Shown in pieces: positions 7,166 through 14,197 of a DNA stretch of 18,125 nucleotides. Source of the DNA: CAYGHG01 sp964349515 (lineage in GTDB: Bacteria > Oederibacteriota > PGYV01 > CAYGHG01); assembly GCA_964349515.1 (NCBI GenBank), contig CAYGHG010000053.1:1-18125 (forward strand), given 5' to 3'. A program made the translations under genes and the position numbers. How positions within the stretch are numbered: position 1 is the first letter of the stretch; the number at the start of each line of letters is the position of its first letter. Under the pieces are notes generated by a model that made no database searches, had not been told where the DNA came from, and worked only from the letters and a program-made list of their open reading frames with translations.

Positions 7166-8452
7166 ATGAGACGAGTTCTTACAGCAGTCCTGGCCGCGCT
7201 TTTTGCGTGTACGGCGCTTTACGCAAAGAACGCTTATGACATTTACGTAGAGGGCCTTACAAAGTACCAGGTTCACAATTATATGGGGGCGGTGAAGGAT
7301 TTCAAGAAAGCCATAAAAATGAAGCCTGATTTTGTAAAGCCTTACAACAAGGCGGGGCTGGCCTACATGGGAATCAAGCAGACGCACATAGACCATGCCA
7401 TATATATGTACAAGCAGGCTGTGCATATAGACCCCGAATACGCGGAGGCGTTTTATAACCTCGGCGTCGCCTACGGGTATAAGTACAGGGGAAAATCAAC
7501 GGAACTTGCCGAACAGATGTATGAAAGAGCCATAGAAATAAACAAGGACAATTTCATATTCGCCCGCGCGTCGCTTAACCTCGCGGCTATTTACAGGGAG
7601 CAGGGGAAATACGACGAGGCAATAGCACTGATACGCGAGGCGGTTAAAAGAGAGCCGGATTTCCCGAAACTTTATAATGAGGCCGGAAGAAATTACTTTG
7701 AGTCTGACTTAAATGATATGGCAATAAAACATTATGAAAAAGCGCTGGAGCTTCAGGAGAGATTCCCGGAAGCCGCGACAAACCTCGCTGTGGCGCTTAT
7801 GAAGGCGGGAAAACTTGATACGGCAATAGAACTGCTCGAAAAGACAATAAGAAAGGATACTGATTTCGCGGGAGCCCACTACAACTACGGCAACGCCTTA
7901 CTCGTAAAGAAATTTTATGAAAAGGCCGAGAAGCACTACAAGTTCGCCGTTAAATTTCACCATGAAAAGGTACGGCGCGAGCTCGTATATGATTTTAAAC
8001 GCGGCAAAGTGGCGGAATTCTTCGCAAAGGTATTCAGTCAGGAACTGCCCAAGGATATACCGGTGGAAATGGAGTTTTATCAGGCATACCACGGGCTCGG
8101 CAAGGCGCAGCTTTATCAGAACAAATTTAAAGAAGCCGCAGACTCGTTCGGTAAATCCCTTAAGGCAAAAAATGACTATGCTCCTGCCATAGCTTCAATG
8201 GAAGAGCTGAAAAAGCTTGAAGAATCATTCAGGGACCATATCGTGTTTAAAAAGAAAAAGAGCGAGGACGATGAAGGCGAGGAAGAAGCGGAACAGGAAG
8301 AGGAAGAGGCTGAAGGCGAAGAGGGTGAAGAAGAAGCAAAAGACGCCTGGGAAAAAAGGATAAAATACAAGGATTGGGAAGAGAACGTGGAGAACTTAAG
8401 GCTTGAAGAGGAGAAAAAGAAGGGCGCGGAGGATGAAGATTTAGATTTCTGA
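7166..8452 (+). CDS. exported TPR-repeat protein with acidic C-terminal tail
   Basis: About 428 residues. ATG 7166 is preferred over ATG 7163 because GGGAGG at 7154-7159 is then 6 nt away, the spacing seen for hom and the Kelch gene. A signal peptide (about residues 1-20, ending ALYA) suggests a periplasmic protein, possibly retained by its N-terminus. Then come about eight TPR-like helical pairs: YMGAVKDFKKAI, HAIYMYKQAVHIDPEYAEAFYNLG (cut here: HIDPEYAEAF), YDEAIALIREA, MAIKHYEKALEL, LDTAIELLEKTI, FKEAADSFGKSL. The last about 75 residues are highly charged, with a run of Glu and Asp and no obvious fold. TPRs usually scaffold protein complexes; the partner is unknown. It sits inside the threonine cluster without an evident metabolic link. 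The TGA stop (8450-8452) abuts repeat sequence. Confidence 0.8.
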   Translation: MRRVLTAVLAALFACTALYAKNAYDIYVEGLTKYQVHNYMGAVKDFKKAIKMKPDFVKPYNKAGLAYMGIKQTHIDHAIYMYKQAVHIDPEYAEAFYNLGVAYGYKYRGKSTELAEQMYERAIEINKDNFIFARASLNLAAIYREQGKYDEAIALIREAVKREPDFPKLYNEAGRNYFESDLNDMAIKHYEKALELQERFPEAATNLAVALMKAGKLDTAIELLEKTIRKDTDFAGAHYNYGNALLVKKFYEKAEKHYKFAVKFHHEKVRRELVYDFKRGKVAEFFAKVFSQELPKDIPVEMEFYQAYHGLGKAQLYQNKFKEAADSFGKSLKAKNDYAPAIASMEELKKLEESFRDHIVFKKKKSEDDEGEEEAEQEEEEAEGEEGEEEAKDAWEKRIKYKDWEENVENLRLEEEKKKGAEDEDLDF

Positions 8453-8743
8453 TAAAGACGGAGGGTTGGTAAGGACGGCAGCATCGTGAGGACGGCGGCA
8501 TGGAAGCATCGTGAGGACGGAAGCATGGAAGCATNNNNNNNNNNNNNNNNNNNNNNNNNNNNNNNNNNNNNNNNNNNNNNNNNNNNNNNNNNNNNNNNNN
8601 NNNNNNNNNNNNNNNNNNNNNNNNNNNNNNNNNNGACGGAAGCATGGAAGCATCGTGAGGACGGCGGCATGGAAGCATCGTGAGGACGGCGGCATGGAAG
8701 CATCGTGAGGACGGCGGCATGGAAGCATCGTAAGGACGGATGA
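8452..8743 (+). repeat. 25-bp tandem repeat between the TPR gene and the apgM-family gene
   Basis: This fills most of the 318-bp gap before the next gene. The head is ATAAAGACGGAGGGTTGG (8452-8469), then a short 17-bp unit (8469-8485). A full 25-bp unit (GTGAGGACGG at its start, GGAAGCATC at its end) lies at 8486-8510 and a partial one at 8511-8534. The N gap follows. After it come a partial unit (8635-8654), three identical units at 8655-8679, 8680-8704 and 8705-8729, and a degenerate end (8730-8743). Units are head-to-tail with no spacers. 25 is not a multiple of 3 and no coding signal is visible on either strand. The same class recurs after queD. Bases 8744-8770 hold a TTTAACTAAAGAG tail and GAGG of the next ribosome-binding site. 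Confidence 0.9.
8535..8634. other. assembly gap of 100 N inside the 25-bp repeat
   Basis: Exactly 100 N, a conventional scaffold-gap placeholder, so the real length and copy number are unknown. Both edges are repeat units, which explains why assembly failed here. Confidence 0.95.
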
Positions 8744-8770
8744 GTTTTTAACTAAAGAGCTGAGGTTGAT

Positions 8771-9961
8771 GTGAAATATATAATTTTGCTTGCTGATGGA
8801 ATGGCGGACAGGCCTGTTGCTAAGCTGGGTGGAAAGACGCCGCTTGAGGCGGCTCATACCCCAAATATGGACGCTCTTTTTGCCGCTTCCGAATGCGGCA
8901 TGGTGAGCCCGCTTGTAAAGGGCTACCCGCTCGGTTCGGATGTGGGCAACATGACCATACTCGGAAATGACCCTTCCAAATACTATACAGGCAGGGCGGC
9001 GCTTGAGGCGGCAAACCTGAAAATAGAGCTTGCCCCCGGCGAGGTGGCTTACAGGTGCAATCTCGTGCATGTGAAAGACGGGATTATGGATGATTACAGC
9101 TCGGGGCATATCACCACCAAAGAGGCAAAAGAGCTGATAAAACTGACTGAGAAGATGTTAGGATCCAAAGAATGCAGGTTTTACCCCGGTAAAAGCTACC
9201 GCCACATAATGGTCATGAAAGGCGGAGAAAAAATGAAGTCAACGCCGCCGCACGACATAACAGAGAAAAATTACGAAGAATACCTGCCGTCGGGCCCGAA
9301 GGCCGAAGAGGCAAGGGAAATGATGAAGCAGTCCCTGATGTTTCTTGAGGGCCACGAGGTTAACAGGGCCCGCAGGGCAGAGGGAAAGAAAACCGCCAAC
9401 ATGATATGGCTGTGGGGGCAGGGTAAAAAACTGGAGATACCGAAACTGAAGGATAAATACGGATTGGACGGCGCTGTCATATCGGCTGTTGACCTCGTGA
9501 ACGGAATTGGCGTTTCAATGGGGCTTGAAGTAATTGACGTGCCGGGAGTCACCGGTTATATAGACACAAACTTTAAAGGCAAGGCAGAGTATGCCGTAAG
9601 GGCGCTTAAGAAAAAGGACTTTGTTTACCTGCACGTGGAAGCCACCGATGAGATGGGGCACAACGGAGACATAGAAGGAAAAATATTTGCCGTTGAAAAG
9701 TTTGACGCCGAGGTTGTAGGCCCTGTAATAGAAGGGATGAAAAGTTTTAAAGAATACAGGCTGATGATAACTTCCGACCACGCCACGCCTGTTGAGGTCA
9801 GGACACATACGGAAGACAGTGTGCCTTACCTGCTTTTCGATTCGCGAAAAGCCCGCAACTCGGAAATTGTAAAATACTCCGAAGCTGCGGTAAAAGCACG
9901 GTGTGAAGGCAGTTTTGATAAAGGCTGGGAACTTTTTGATTATTTTATAAAGGAGGCTTGA
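8771..9961 (+). CDS. apgM-family phosphotransferase, probable alternative homoserine kinase
   Basis: 396 residues of the alkaline-phosphatase superfamily, in the archaeal-type cofactor-independent phosphoglycerate mutase family (apgM). Visible metal and nucleophile sites: Asp9 in LLADGMAD, Ser56 in GSDVGNMTILGNDP, then YYTGRAALEA, HVEATDEMGHNGD, and SDHATPVEVRTHTED near the C-terminus. Apparent metal ligands and nucleophile are all present. The start is GTG 8771, 5 nt after GAGG at 8762-8765, and gives the family N-terminus KYIILLADG. A branch of this family is listed as proposed homoserine kinase (TIGR02535, from memory) because it occurs beside thr genes where ThrB is missing. Here it lies between hom-thrC and lysC, which favours that role; true phosphoglycerate mutase activity is the alternative. 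The lysC start codon follows its stop after 5 bp. Confidence 0.85.
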   Translation: MKYIILLADGMADRPVAKLGGKTPLEAAHTPNMDALFAASECGMVSPLVKGYPLGSDVGNMTILGNDPSKYYTGRAALEAANLKIELAPGEVAYRCNLVHVKDGIMDDYSSGHITTKEAKELIKLTEKMLGSKECRFYPGKSYRHIMVMKGGEKMKSTPPHDITEKNYEEYLPSGPKAEEAREMMKQSLMFLEGHEVNRARRAEGKKTANMIWLWGQGKKLEIPKLKDKYGLDGAVISAVDLVNGIGVSMGLEVIDVPGVTGYIDTNFKGKAEYAVRALKKKDFVYLHVEATDEMGHNGDIEGKIFAVEKFDAEVVGPVIEGMKSFKEYRLMITSDHATPVEVRTHTEDSVPYLLFDSRKARNSEIVKYSEAAVKARCEGSFDKGWELFDYFIKEA

Positions 9962-9966
9962 ATCCA

Positions 9967-11205
9967 ATGGCCCTGATTGTCCAGAAGTACGGCGGGGCGT
10001 CGCTGGCTACCCCCGAGAAGATGCTTTTTGTAGCCGACAGGATAATACGTGAAAAGAAAAAAGGAAATGACATGGTGGTGGTGGTATCCGCGCCGGGCGA
10101 CACTACAGACCATCTTATAGAGTTTGCGGAAAAAGTCGCCAAAGAGCCGGAGGGCAGGGAGCTTGACATGCTGATGGCGACAGGCGAGCAGCAGTCCATA
10201 GCGCTGATGTCAATGGCGCTGATTGACAAGGGTTATAAGGCAAAGTCATTTACAGGCGCGCAGCTGCAGATAATGACCGACACAAAACATACAAAAGCGC
10301 GTATCCTTGACATAAAGGGAGAAGGTAAAATAAGAAAAGCCCTCAAACAGGGTTACATCTGCATGGTGGCCGGTTTTCAGGGGGTAACAGAGCAAGATGA
10401 GGTGACGACACTGGGCCGCGGCGGATCTGACCTGACCGCGGTCGCGCTCGCAAAGGCGCTGAATGCCGACGTGTGCGAGTTTCTCAAGGATGTGGAAGGC
10501 GTAATGACGACAAATCCCGAGATCTGCAAAGATGCAAAAAAAATAAACTATCTTTCATATGACGAGATGCTTGAACTCGCGAGCGGCGGCGCGCAGGTTT
10601 TATACAACCGCTCCGTGGAGTTCGCTAAAAACTACAATGTGGTCCTCCACGTGCGGGGGACATTTACGGACAAGAACGGCACCATAATCAAAAAGGAGGA
10701 TAAATCAATGGAAAAGATAGTGGTGAGCGGGATTACATACAATAAAAAAGAGGCAAAGGTGACCCTGCAGAACGTGCCTGACAAGCCGGGTGTGGCCGCC
10801 GTGATATTCAATATGATAGCCGATGCTGACATCAACGTGGATATGATAATTCAGAATATCAGCACAAAGGGCACCACAGACATTTCATTTACCATTTTCA
10901 GAAAAGATGTGGCAAAAATGACAAAGACGCTCGGCTCTCTGGTAAAAGCGGTAAAGGCCGACGGATACATTTTTGATGAGAAAATAGGCAAGGTATCGGC
11001 GGTAGGGGTGGGCATGAGGACGCATACGGGAATAGCCTCCAAAATGTTCAAAGCTCTGGCCGCAAAAAAAATAAACATAGAGATGATTTCCACATCTGAA
11101 ATAAAGGTGTCTGTGGTTGTGGCGGAGTCTGACGTGGAAAAGGCTGTTACGGCGCTGCACAAGGCGTTTGGGCTGGGCAAAAAGAATATTAAGAATGAAG
11201 GGTAG
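9967..11205 (+). CDS. lysC: aspartate kinase (alpha subunit, full length)
   Basis: Phosphorylates L-aspartate with ATP, the first step to lysine, threonine and methionine. 412 residues. The N-terminal motif is KYGGASLATPEKM; TTLGRGGSDLTAVALA and FLKDVEGVMTTNP complete the kinase site, with YDEMLELASGGAQVL after it. Two ACT domains occupy about residues 260-410 and are the usual site of feedback inhibition by lysine and/or threonine. ATG 9967 is chosen over TTG 9958: it gives the canonical N-terminus MALIVQKYGG and lies 10 nt after AGGAGG (9951-9956), which leaves only 1 nt for the TTG. It overlaps nothing and follows the apgM-family stop by 5 bp. Confidence 0.95.
   Translation: MALIVQKYGGASLATPEKMLFVADRIIREKKKGNDMVVVVSAPGDTTDHLIEFAEKVAKEPEGRELDMLMATGEQQSIALMSMALIDKGYKAKSFTGAQLQIMTDTKHTKARILDIKGEGKIRKALKQGYICMVAGFQGVTEQDEVTTLGRGGSDLTAVALAKALNADVCEFLKDVEGVMTTNPEICKDAKKINYLSYDEMLELASGGAQVLYNRSVEFAKNYNVVLHVRGTFTDKNGTIIKKEDKSMEKIVVSGITYNKKEAKVTLQNVPDKPGVAAVIFNMIADADINVDMIIQNISTKGTTDISFTIFRKDVAKMTKTLGSLVKAVKADGYIFDEKIGKVSAVGVGMRTHTGIASKMFKALAAKKINIEMISTSEIKVSVVVAESDVEKAVTALHKAFGLGKKNIKNEG
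10708..11205 (+). CDS. lysC: internal in-frame start: aspartate kinase beta subunit
   Basis: AAAAGGAGGA at 10691-10700 is one of the strongest Shine-Dalgarno sequences in the window and lies inside lysC, 8 nt before an in-frame ATG at 10708. Translation from there gives 165 residues starting MEKIVVSGITYNKKEAK, covering just the two ACT domains. Some bacteria (Bacillus subtilis aspartokinase II, Corynebacterium, Thermus) make exactly such a beta subunit from an internal start to form an alpha2-beta2 regulatory complex. Position and size match that pattern; expression is inferred. Confidence 0.7.
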   Translation: MEKIVVSGITYNKKEAKVTLQNVPDKPGVAAVIFNMIADADINVDMIIQNISTKGTTDISFTIFRKDVAKMTKTLGSLVKAVKADGYIFDEKIGKVSAVGVGMRTHTGIASKMFKALAAKKINIEMISTSEIKVSVVVAESDVEKAVTALHKAFGLGKKNIKNEG

Positions 11206-11212
11206 GCCGGAT

Positions 11213-11368
11213 ATGACGGAGGATATACAGGCAGAACGGCAGGAACCAAAGGAAACACCGGTTAAAAAAGAAGAGGAGTTTTCCTTAAGCTGGCACATAA
11301 AGGTTCTGGCGGTAATTTATGCCGGCCTTGCCGTGCTTTACGTGCTCCTAAAAATTTTTCTGAAATGA
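11213..11368 (+). CDS. small single-pass membrane protein, unknown function
   Basis: 51 residues from ATG 11213, 7 bp after the lysC stop. The open frame extends back to 11117 inside lysC, and ATG 11195 is also possible, but 11213 avoids overlap and puts AAGGG (11198-11202) 10 nt upstream. Residues 1-25 are polar and charged (MTEDIQAERQEPKETPVKKE). The C-terminal half (about 29-51) is one hydrophobic helix, VLAVIYAGLAVLYVLLKIFL, followed by a Lys. The layout is that of a tail-anchored protein. It ends 7 bp before cimA, so co-expression with lysC and cimA is likely. No family recognised. Confidence 0.6.
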   Translation: MTEDIQAERQEPKETPVKKEEEFSLSWHIKVLAVIYAGLAVLYVLLKIFLK

Positions 11369-11375
11369 GGCACAG

Positions 11376-12953
11376 ATGAAGAAAAAAATATTTATTTACG
11401 ACACAACGCTGCGCGACGGGGCACAGAGCCCAAAGGTAACCCTTTCCCTTGAAGACAAGCTCGTCATAGCCAAAAAACTTGATGAAGCGGGTATTGATTA
11501 CATAGAGGGAGGATGGCCGCTGAAAGGTGTTAACCTGCTTGATTGTGATTTTTTTAAAAAAGTAAAAAAACTCGGGCTGAAAAACTCAAAAATAGCCGCG
11601 TTTGGCAGCACGAGGCGCGCAAAAAACAAAGTGCAGGATGACCCGATAGTGGCCTCGCTGATTGAAGCGGGAACGCCTGTTGTGACTATATTCGGCAAAA
11701 GCTGGCTTTTGCACGTGGATAAGGTGCTTAAGATTTCACCTGAAGAGAATTTAAAACTCATATATGAAACAGTGGCCTACTTAAAGGACAGAAAAAAAGA
11801 GGTCATATTTGACGCCGAGCATTTTTTTGACGGGTATAAAGACAACCCGGAATACGCCATGAACTGCCTGAAAGCCGCAGAGTCAGCCGGCGCCGACTGC
11901 CTGTGCCTTTGCGACACTAACGGAGGCACTCTGACATCTGAGGCGCTGAAGATAGTGGGCGAAGCCTGCGTTTCATCGAAAGCAAAAATAGGCATACATA
12001 CCCACAATGACGCGGATCTCGCGGTTGCCAACTCGCTTGCCGCTGTGGAAGCGGGAGCGGTGATGGTGCAGGGAACTATGAACGGTTTTGGAGAAAGGGC
12101 GGGCAACGCAAACCTGATATCAATAGTACCCGCGCTCTCTTTTAAAATGGGTTTTGAAACGCTCCCGCAGAAATCGCTGAAAAAACTGACAGAATTGTCC
12201 CACTATGTTTATGAAGTGGCAAACATACCTCCGGCTGACAACCAGCCTTATACCGGCAAAAGCGCCTTTGCACACAAGGCGGGGGTGCACGCCGACGCTA
12301 TGATGAAAGACGACCGCGCTTATGAGCACATGACGCCGGAACTCGTAGGCAATGAGCGGCAGATACTGGTAACAAATCAGGCGGGTGTTTCAAGCCTGCT
12401 TTTCAAGGCAAAAAAGTGGGGGATAAAGCTTGAAAAAGACGACCCCCGGGCAAAGGAATTCCTGGCGAAGATAAAGAAAATGGAGCAGGAGGGTTATGAG
12501 TTTGAAGGCGCCGACGCCTCTCTTAATTTGTTTCTTAAAAAGAACCTTACGAAATATAAGAAGTTTTTTGAATTAAAAGGGCTGCGTGTAATAGTTGAAG
12601 AGCGCGAAGGCGAGTTGTTTTCGGAAGCCACGATAAAAATCATGGTGAACGGCGCCCTTGAGCACACTGCCGCAGAGGGTGCGGGCCCTGTAAACGCACT
12701 TGATAACGCGCTTAGAAAAGCCCTGGTAAAGTTCTACCCTCAGATAAAAGATATGAGGCTTGTTGATTTCAAAGTCAGGGTAGTGGAAGGCACGGGCGGC
12801 ACAAGCGCGAACGTAAGGGTGCTCATAGAGAACTCGGACAAAACAGATGTATGGACGACGGTCGGAGTATCGGAAAATATAATAGAGGCAAGCTGGATTG
12901 CCCTGGTTGACGGGGTGGAGTATAAGCTTTTGAAGAACAGGAAAGACAGATAA
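11376..12953 (+). CDS. cimA: (R)-citramalate synthase
   Basis: Condenses pyruvate with acetyl-CoA to (R)-citramalate, the entry to isoleucine synthesis that bypasses threonine dehydratase. 525 residues, the usual length of the long CimA family (TIGR00977 type). The N-terminal TIM-barrel signature is YDTTLRDGAQSPKVTLS at about residues 7-23, then IEGGWP, and the metal-site motif HTHNDADLAVANSLAAVEAG with QGTMNGFGERAGNANL. A LeuA-type regulatory domain fills about residues 390-520. 2-isopropylmalate or homocitrate synthase is possible but fits less well in length and motifs. ATG 11376 has GAGG (11367-11370) 5 nt upstream. The last codons (AAA GAC AGA TAA) are identical to a unit of the downstream repeat. 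Confidence 0.88.
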   Translation: MKKKIFIYDTTLRDGAQSPKVTLSLEDKLVIAKKLDEAGIDYIEGGWPLKGVNLLDCDFFKKVKKLGLKNSKIAAFGSTRRAKNKVQDDPIVASLIEAGTPVVTIFGKSWLLHVDKVLKISPEENLKLIYETVAYLKDRKKEVIFDAEHFFDGYKDNPEYAMNCLKAAESAGADCLCLCDTNGGTLTSEALKIVGEACVSSKAKIGIHTHNDADLAVANSLAAVEAGAVMVQGTMNGFGERAGNANLISIVPALSFKMGFETLPQKSLKKLTELSHYVYEVANIPPADNQPYTGKSAFAHKAGVHADAMMKDDRAYEHMTPELVGNERQILVTNQAGVSSLLFKAKKWGIKLEKDDPRAKEFLAKIKKMEQEGYEFEGADASLNLFLKKNLTKYKKFFELKGLRVIVEEREGELFSEATIKIMVNGALEHTAAEGAGPVNALDNALRKALVKFYPQIKDMRLVDFKVRVVEGTGGTSANVRVLIENSDKTDVWTTVGVSENIIEASWIALVDGVEYKLLKNRKDR

Positions 12954-12984
12954 GGGCAGATAAAGACGGATAAAGGCAGATTGG
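12945..12984 (+). repeat. GACAGATAAG-type repeat starting inside the cimA 3-prime end
   Basis: Four units with exact 10-bp spacing, starting at 12945 (GAC), 12955 (GGC), 12965 (GAC) and 12975 (GGC). The first unit encodes Asp-Arg and the TAA stop of cimA (12951-12953). After the tract about 80 bp of ordinary AT-rich sequence lead to the DUF362 ribosome-binding site, with no clear promoter or terminator. Confidence 0.85.
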
Positions 12985-13063
12985 ATTATTAGGTTTGCTT
13001 CAGCTTGTGGTTTTGGGTTTGAAAAACTGATGAAAATTCCGGAATATAAATAAGGAGTAAATT

Positions 13064-14185
13064 TTGAAATCAGAAGTTTATTTTACCAAATTCGGGGCTT
13101 CGCATTTTAATGACAGTATTTTAAAGCGGCTTGAAACACTTTTTGACCGCGCGGGTGCGGGCTCAATCATAAAACAGAATGAAAATGTGGCTGTAAAGGC
13201 TCACTTCGGCGAGCCGGGAAATGTTTCTTTTGTGAGCCCCGTGTATTACAGGGCTGTTATAGACAGGATTAAACTCTGCGGCGGAAATCCTTTTGTAGCC
13301 GATACAAACACGCTTTATGTAGGCGAGCGTAACAATGCAATAAAACATCTGAATGCCGCGCACAGGCAGGGCTTTGGTTATTCCACCCTCGGCGCGCCTA
13401 TCGTGATAGCTGACGGGCTGCTCGGCGCTGATTTTGTGGAGGTGCCTGTTGAGGGGAAACACTTTAAAAAAGTAAAAATAGGTTCGGCTTTTTACTGGGC
13501 CGACTCTATGGTGGTAATGACACACGTAAAAGGGCATATGATGGCGGCGGTGGGCGGCGCCATAAAAAATTTATCAATGGGTTGCGGCTGCAGGGCCGGC
13601 AAGCAGGAGATGCACTCCGGAAATAAGCCTTCTGTAAAAGAAAAAGAGTGCACTGCCTGCGGCGAGTGCGTTGACTGGTGCAATTTTAAGGCCATATCTC
13701 TTGACAGCGGCAAAGCGGCAATTGACGGTGAAAAATGCAGCGGCTGCGGGGAGTGCATCAGCGTATGCCGGTTTGACGCTATCGCTTCAAACTGGGACAC
13801 AGACCTGATTGACATGCACGAAAAAATGGCCGAGTATGCCGCAGGCGCGGTATCAAACAAAAAGGGAAAGGTGTTTTACCTGAACTTTCTGATAAACATT
13901 ACGCCTGAGTGCGACTGTATACCCTCGAGCGCGGGTTATCTGGTGCCTGATATCGGGATTTTGGGTTCTTTTGACCCGGTCGCAATAGATAAAGCTTCAG
14001 AAGACCTGATAAATCAGACGCCGGCAATAGATTACAACCTGAAACCAATGGCTGATTATGACAGGAGTTTTGAAAAGACAGACAAGTTTCGCATGGCCCA
14101 CCCTGAAGTTAAAAAGAACGCGCAGTTAGAACACGCGGTAAAGATGGGGATGGGGAGGGCGGAGTATGAGTTGGTGGAAGTTTAA
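13064..14185 (+). CDS. DUF362 protein with two ferredoxin-type [4Fe-4S] motifs
   Basis: 373 residues. The start is TTG 13064, 6 nt after AAGGAG (13052-13057); no better start is in frame nearby. Residues 1-190 form the DUF362 part (VKAHFGEPGN, HVKGHMMAAVGGAIKNLSMG, then GCGCRAGKQEMHSG). Two CxxCxxCxxxC motifs follow: Cys196, 199, 202, 206 and Cys225, 228, 231, 235, enough for two [4Fe-4S] clusters. The Pro common after the fourth Cys is replaced by Asn and Arg. The C-terminus returns to the DUF362 fold (NFLINITPECDC, DIGILGSFDPVAID). The family is common in anaerobes and thought to act in electron transfer, but the reaction is unknown. It stands between repeat-filled gaps, so its operon membership is unclear. 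Confidence 0.88.
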   Translation: MKSEVYFTKFGASHFNDSILKRLETLFDRAGAGSIIKQNENVAVKAHFGEPGNVSFVSPVYYRAVIDRIKLCGGNPFVADTNTLYVGERNNAIKHLNAAHRQGFGYSTLGAPIVIADGLLGADFVEVPVEGKHFKKVKIGSAFYWADSMVVMTHVKGHMMAAVGGAIKNLSMGCGCRAGKQEMHSGNKPSVKEKECTACGECVDWCNFKAISLDSGKAAIDGEKCSGCGECISVCRFDAIASNWDTDLIDMHEKMAEYAAGAVSNKKGKVFYLNFLINITPECDCIPSSAGYLVPDIGILGSFDPVAIDKASEDLINQTPAIDYNLKPMADYDRSFEKTDKFRMAHPEVKKNAQLEHAVKMGMGRAEYELVEV

Positions 14186-14197
14186 AGATAAATTTTT

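Noticed and set aside
8486..8708. Short plus-strand frames in the 25-bp repeat
   Set aside because: They depend on N bases, lack ribosome-binding sites and exist only because the repeat cycles through frames.
8469..8729. The 25-bp array as a CRISPR array
   Set aside because: Units are directly head-to-tail with no unique spacers and show no palindromic ends; no cas genes are nearby.
8176..9109. Open minus-strand frames through the 25-bp repeat, giving a 25-residue periodic peptide with CRRPHDA and SRCFHA
   Set aside because: All three minus frames stay open because the unit has no stop on that strand; the frames run antisense into good genes, cross the N gap and have no start signals.
10708..11205. 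Internal lysC start as a sign of a broken or split gene
   Set aside because: The lysC frame is intact across the site; an internal beta-subunit start explains it better.
11117..11212. Long form of the small membrane protein beginning inside lysC
   Set aside because: The extra part is an out-of-frame reading of the lysC ACT domain, and no ribosome-binding site precedes 11117.
13019..13050. Promoter before the DUF362 gene (TTGAAA and TATAAA)
   Set aside because: The spacer would be 20 bp and the -10 box would touch the ribosome-binding site, leaving almost no leader.
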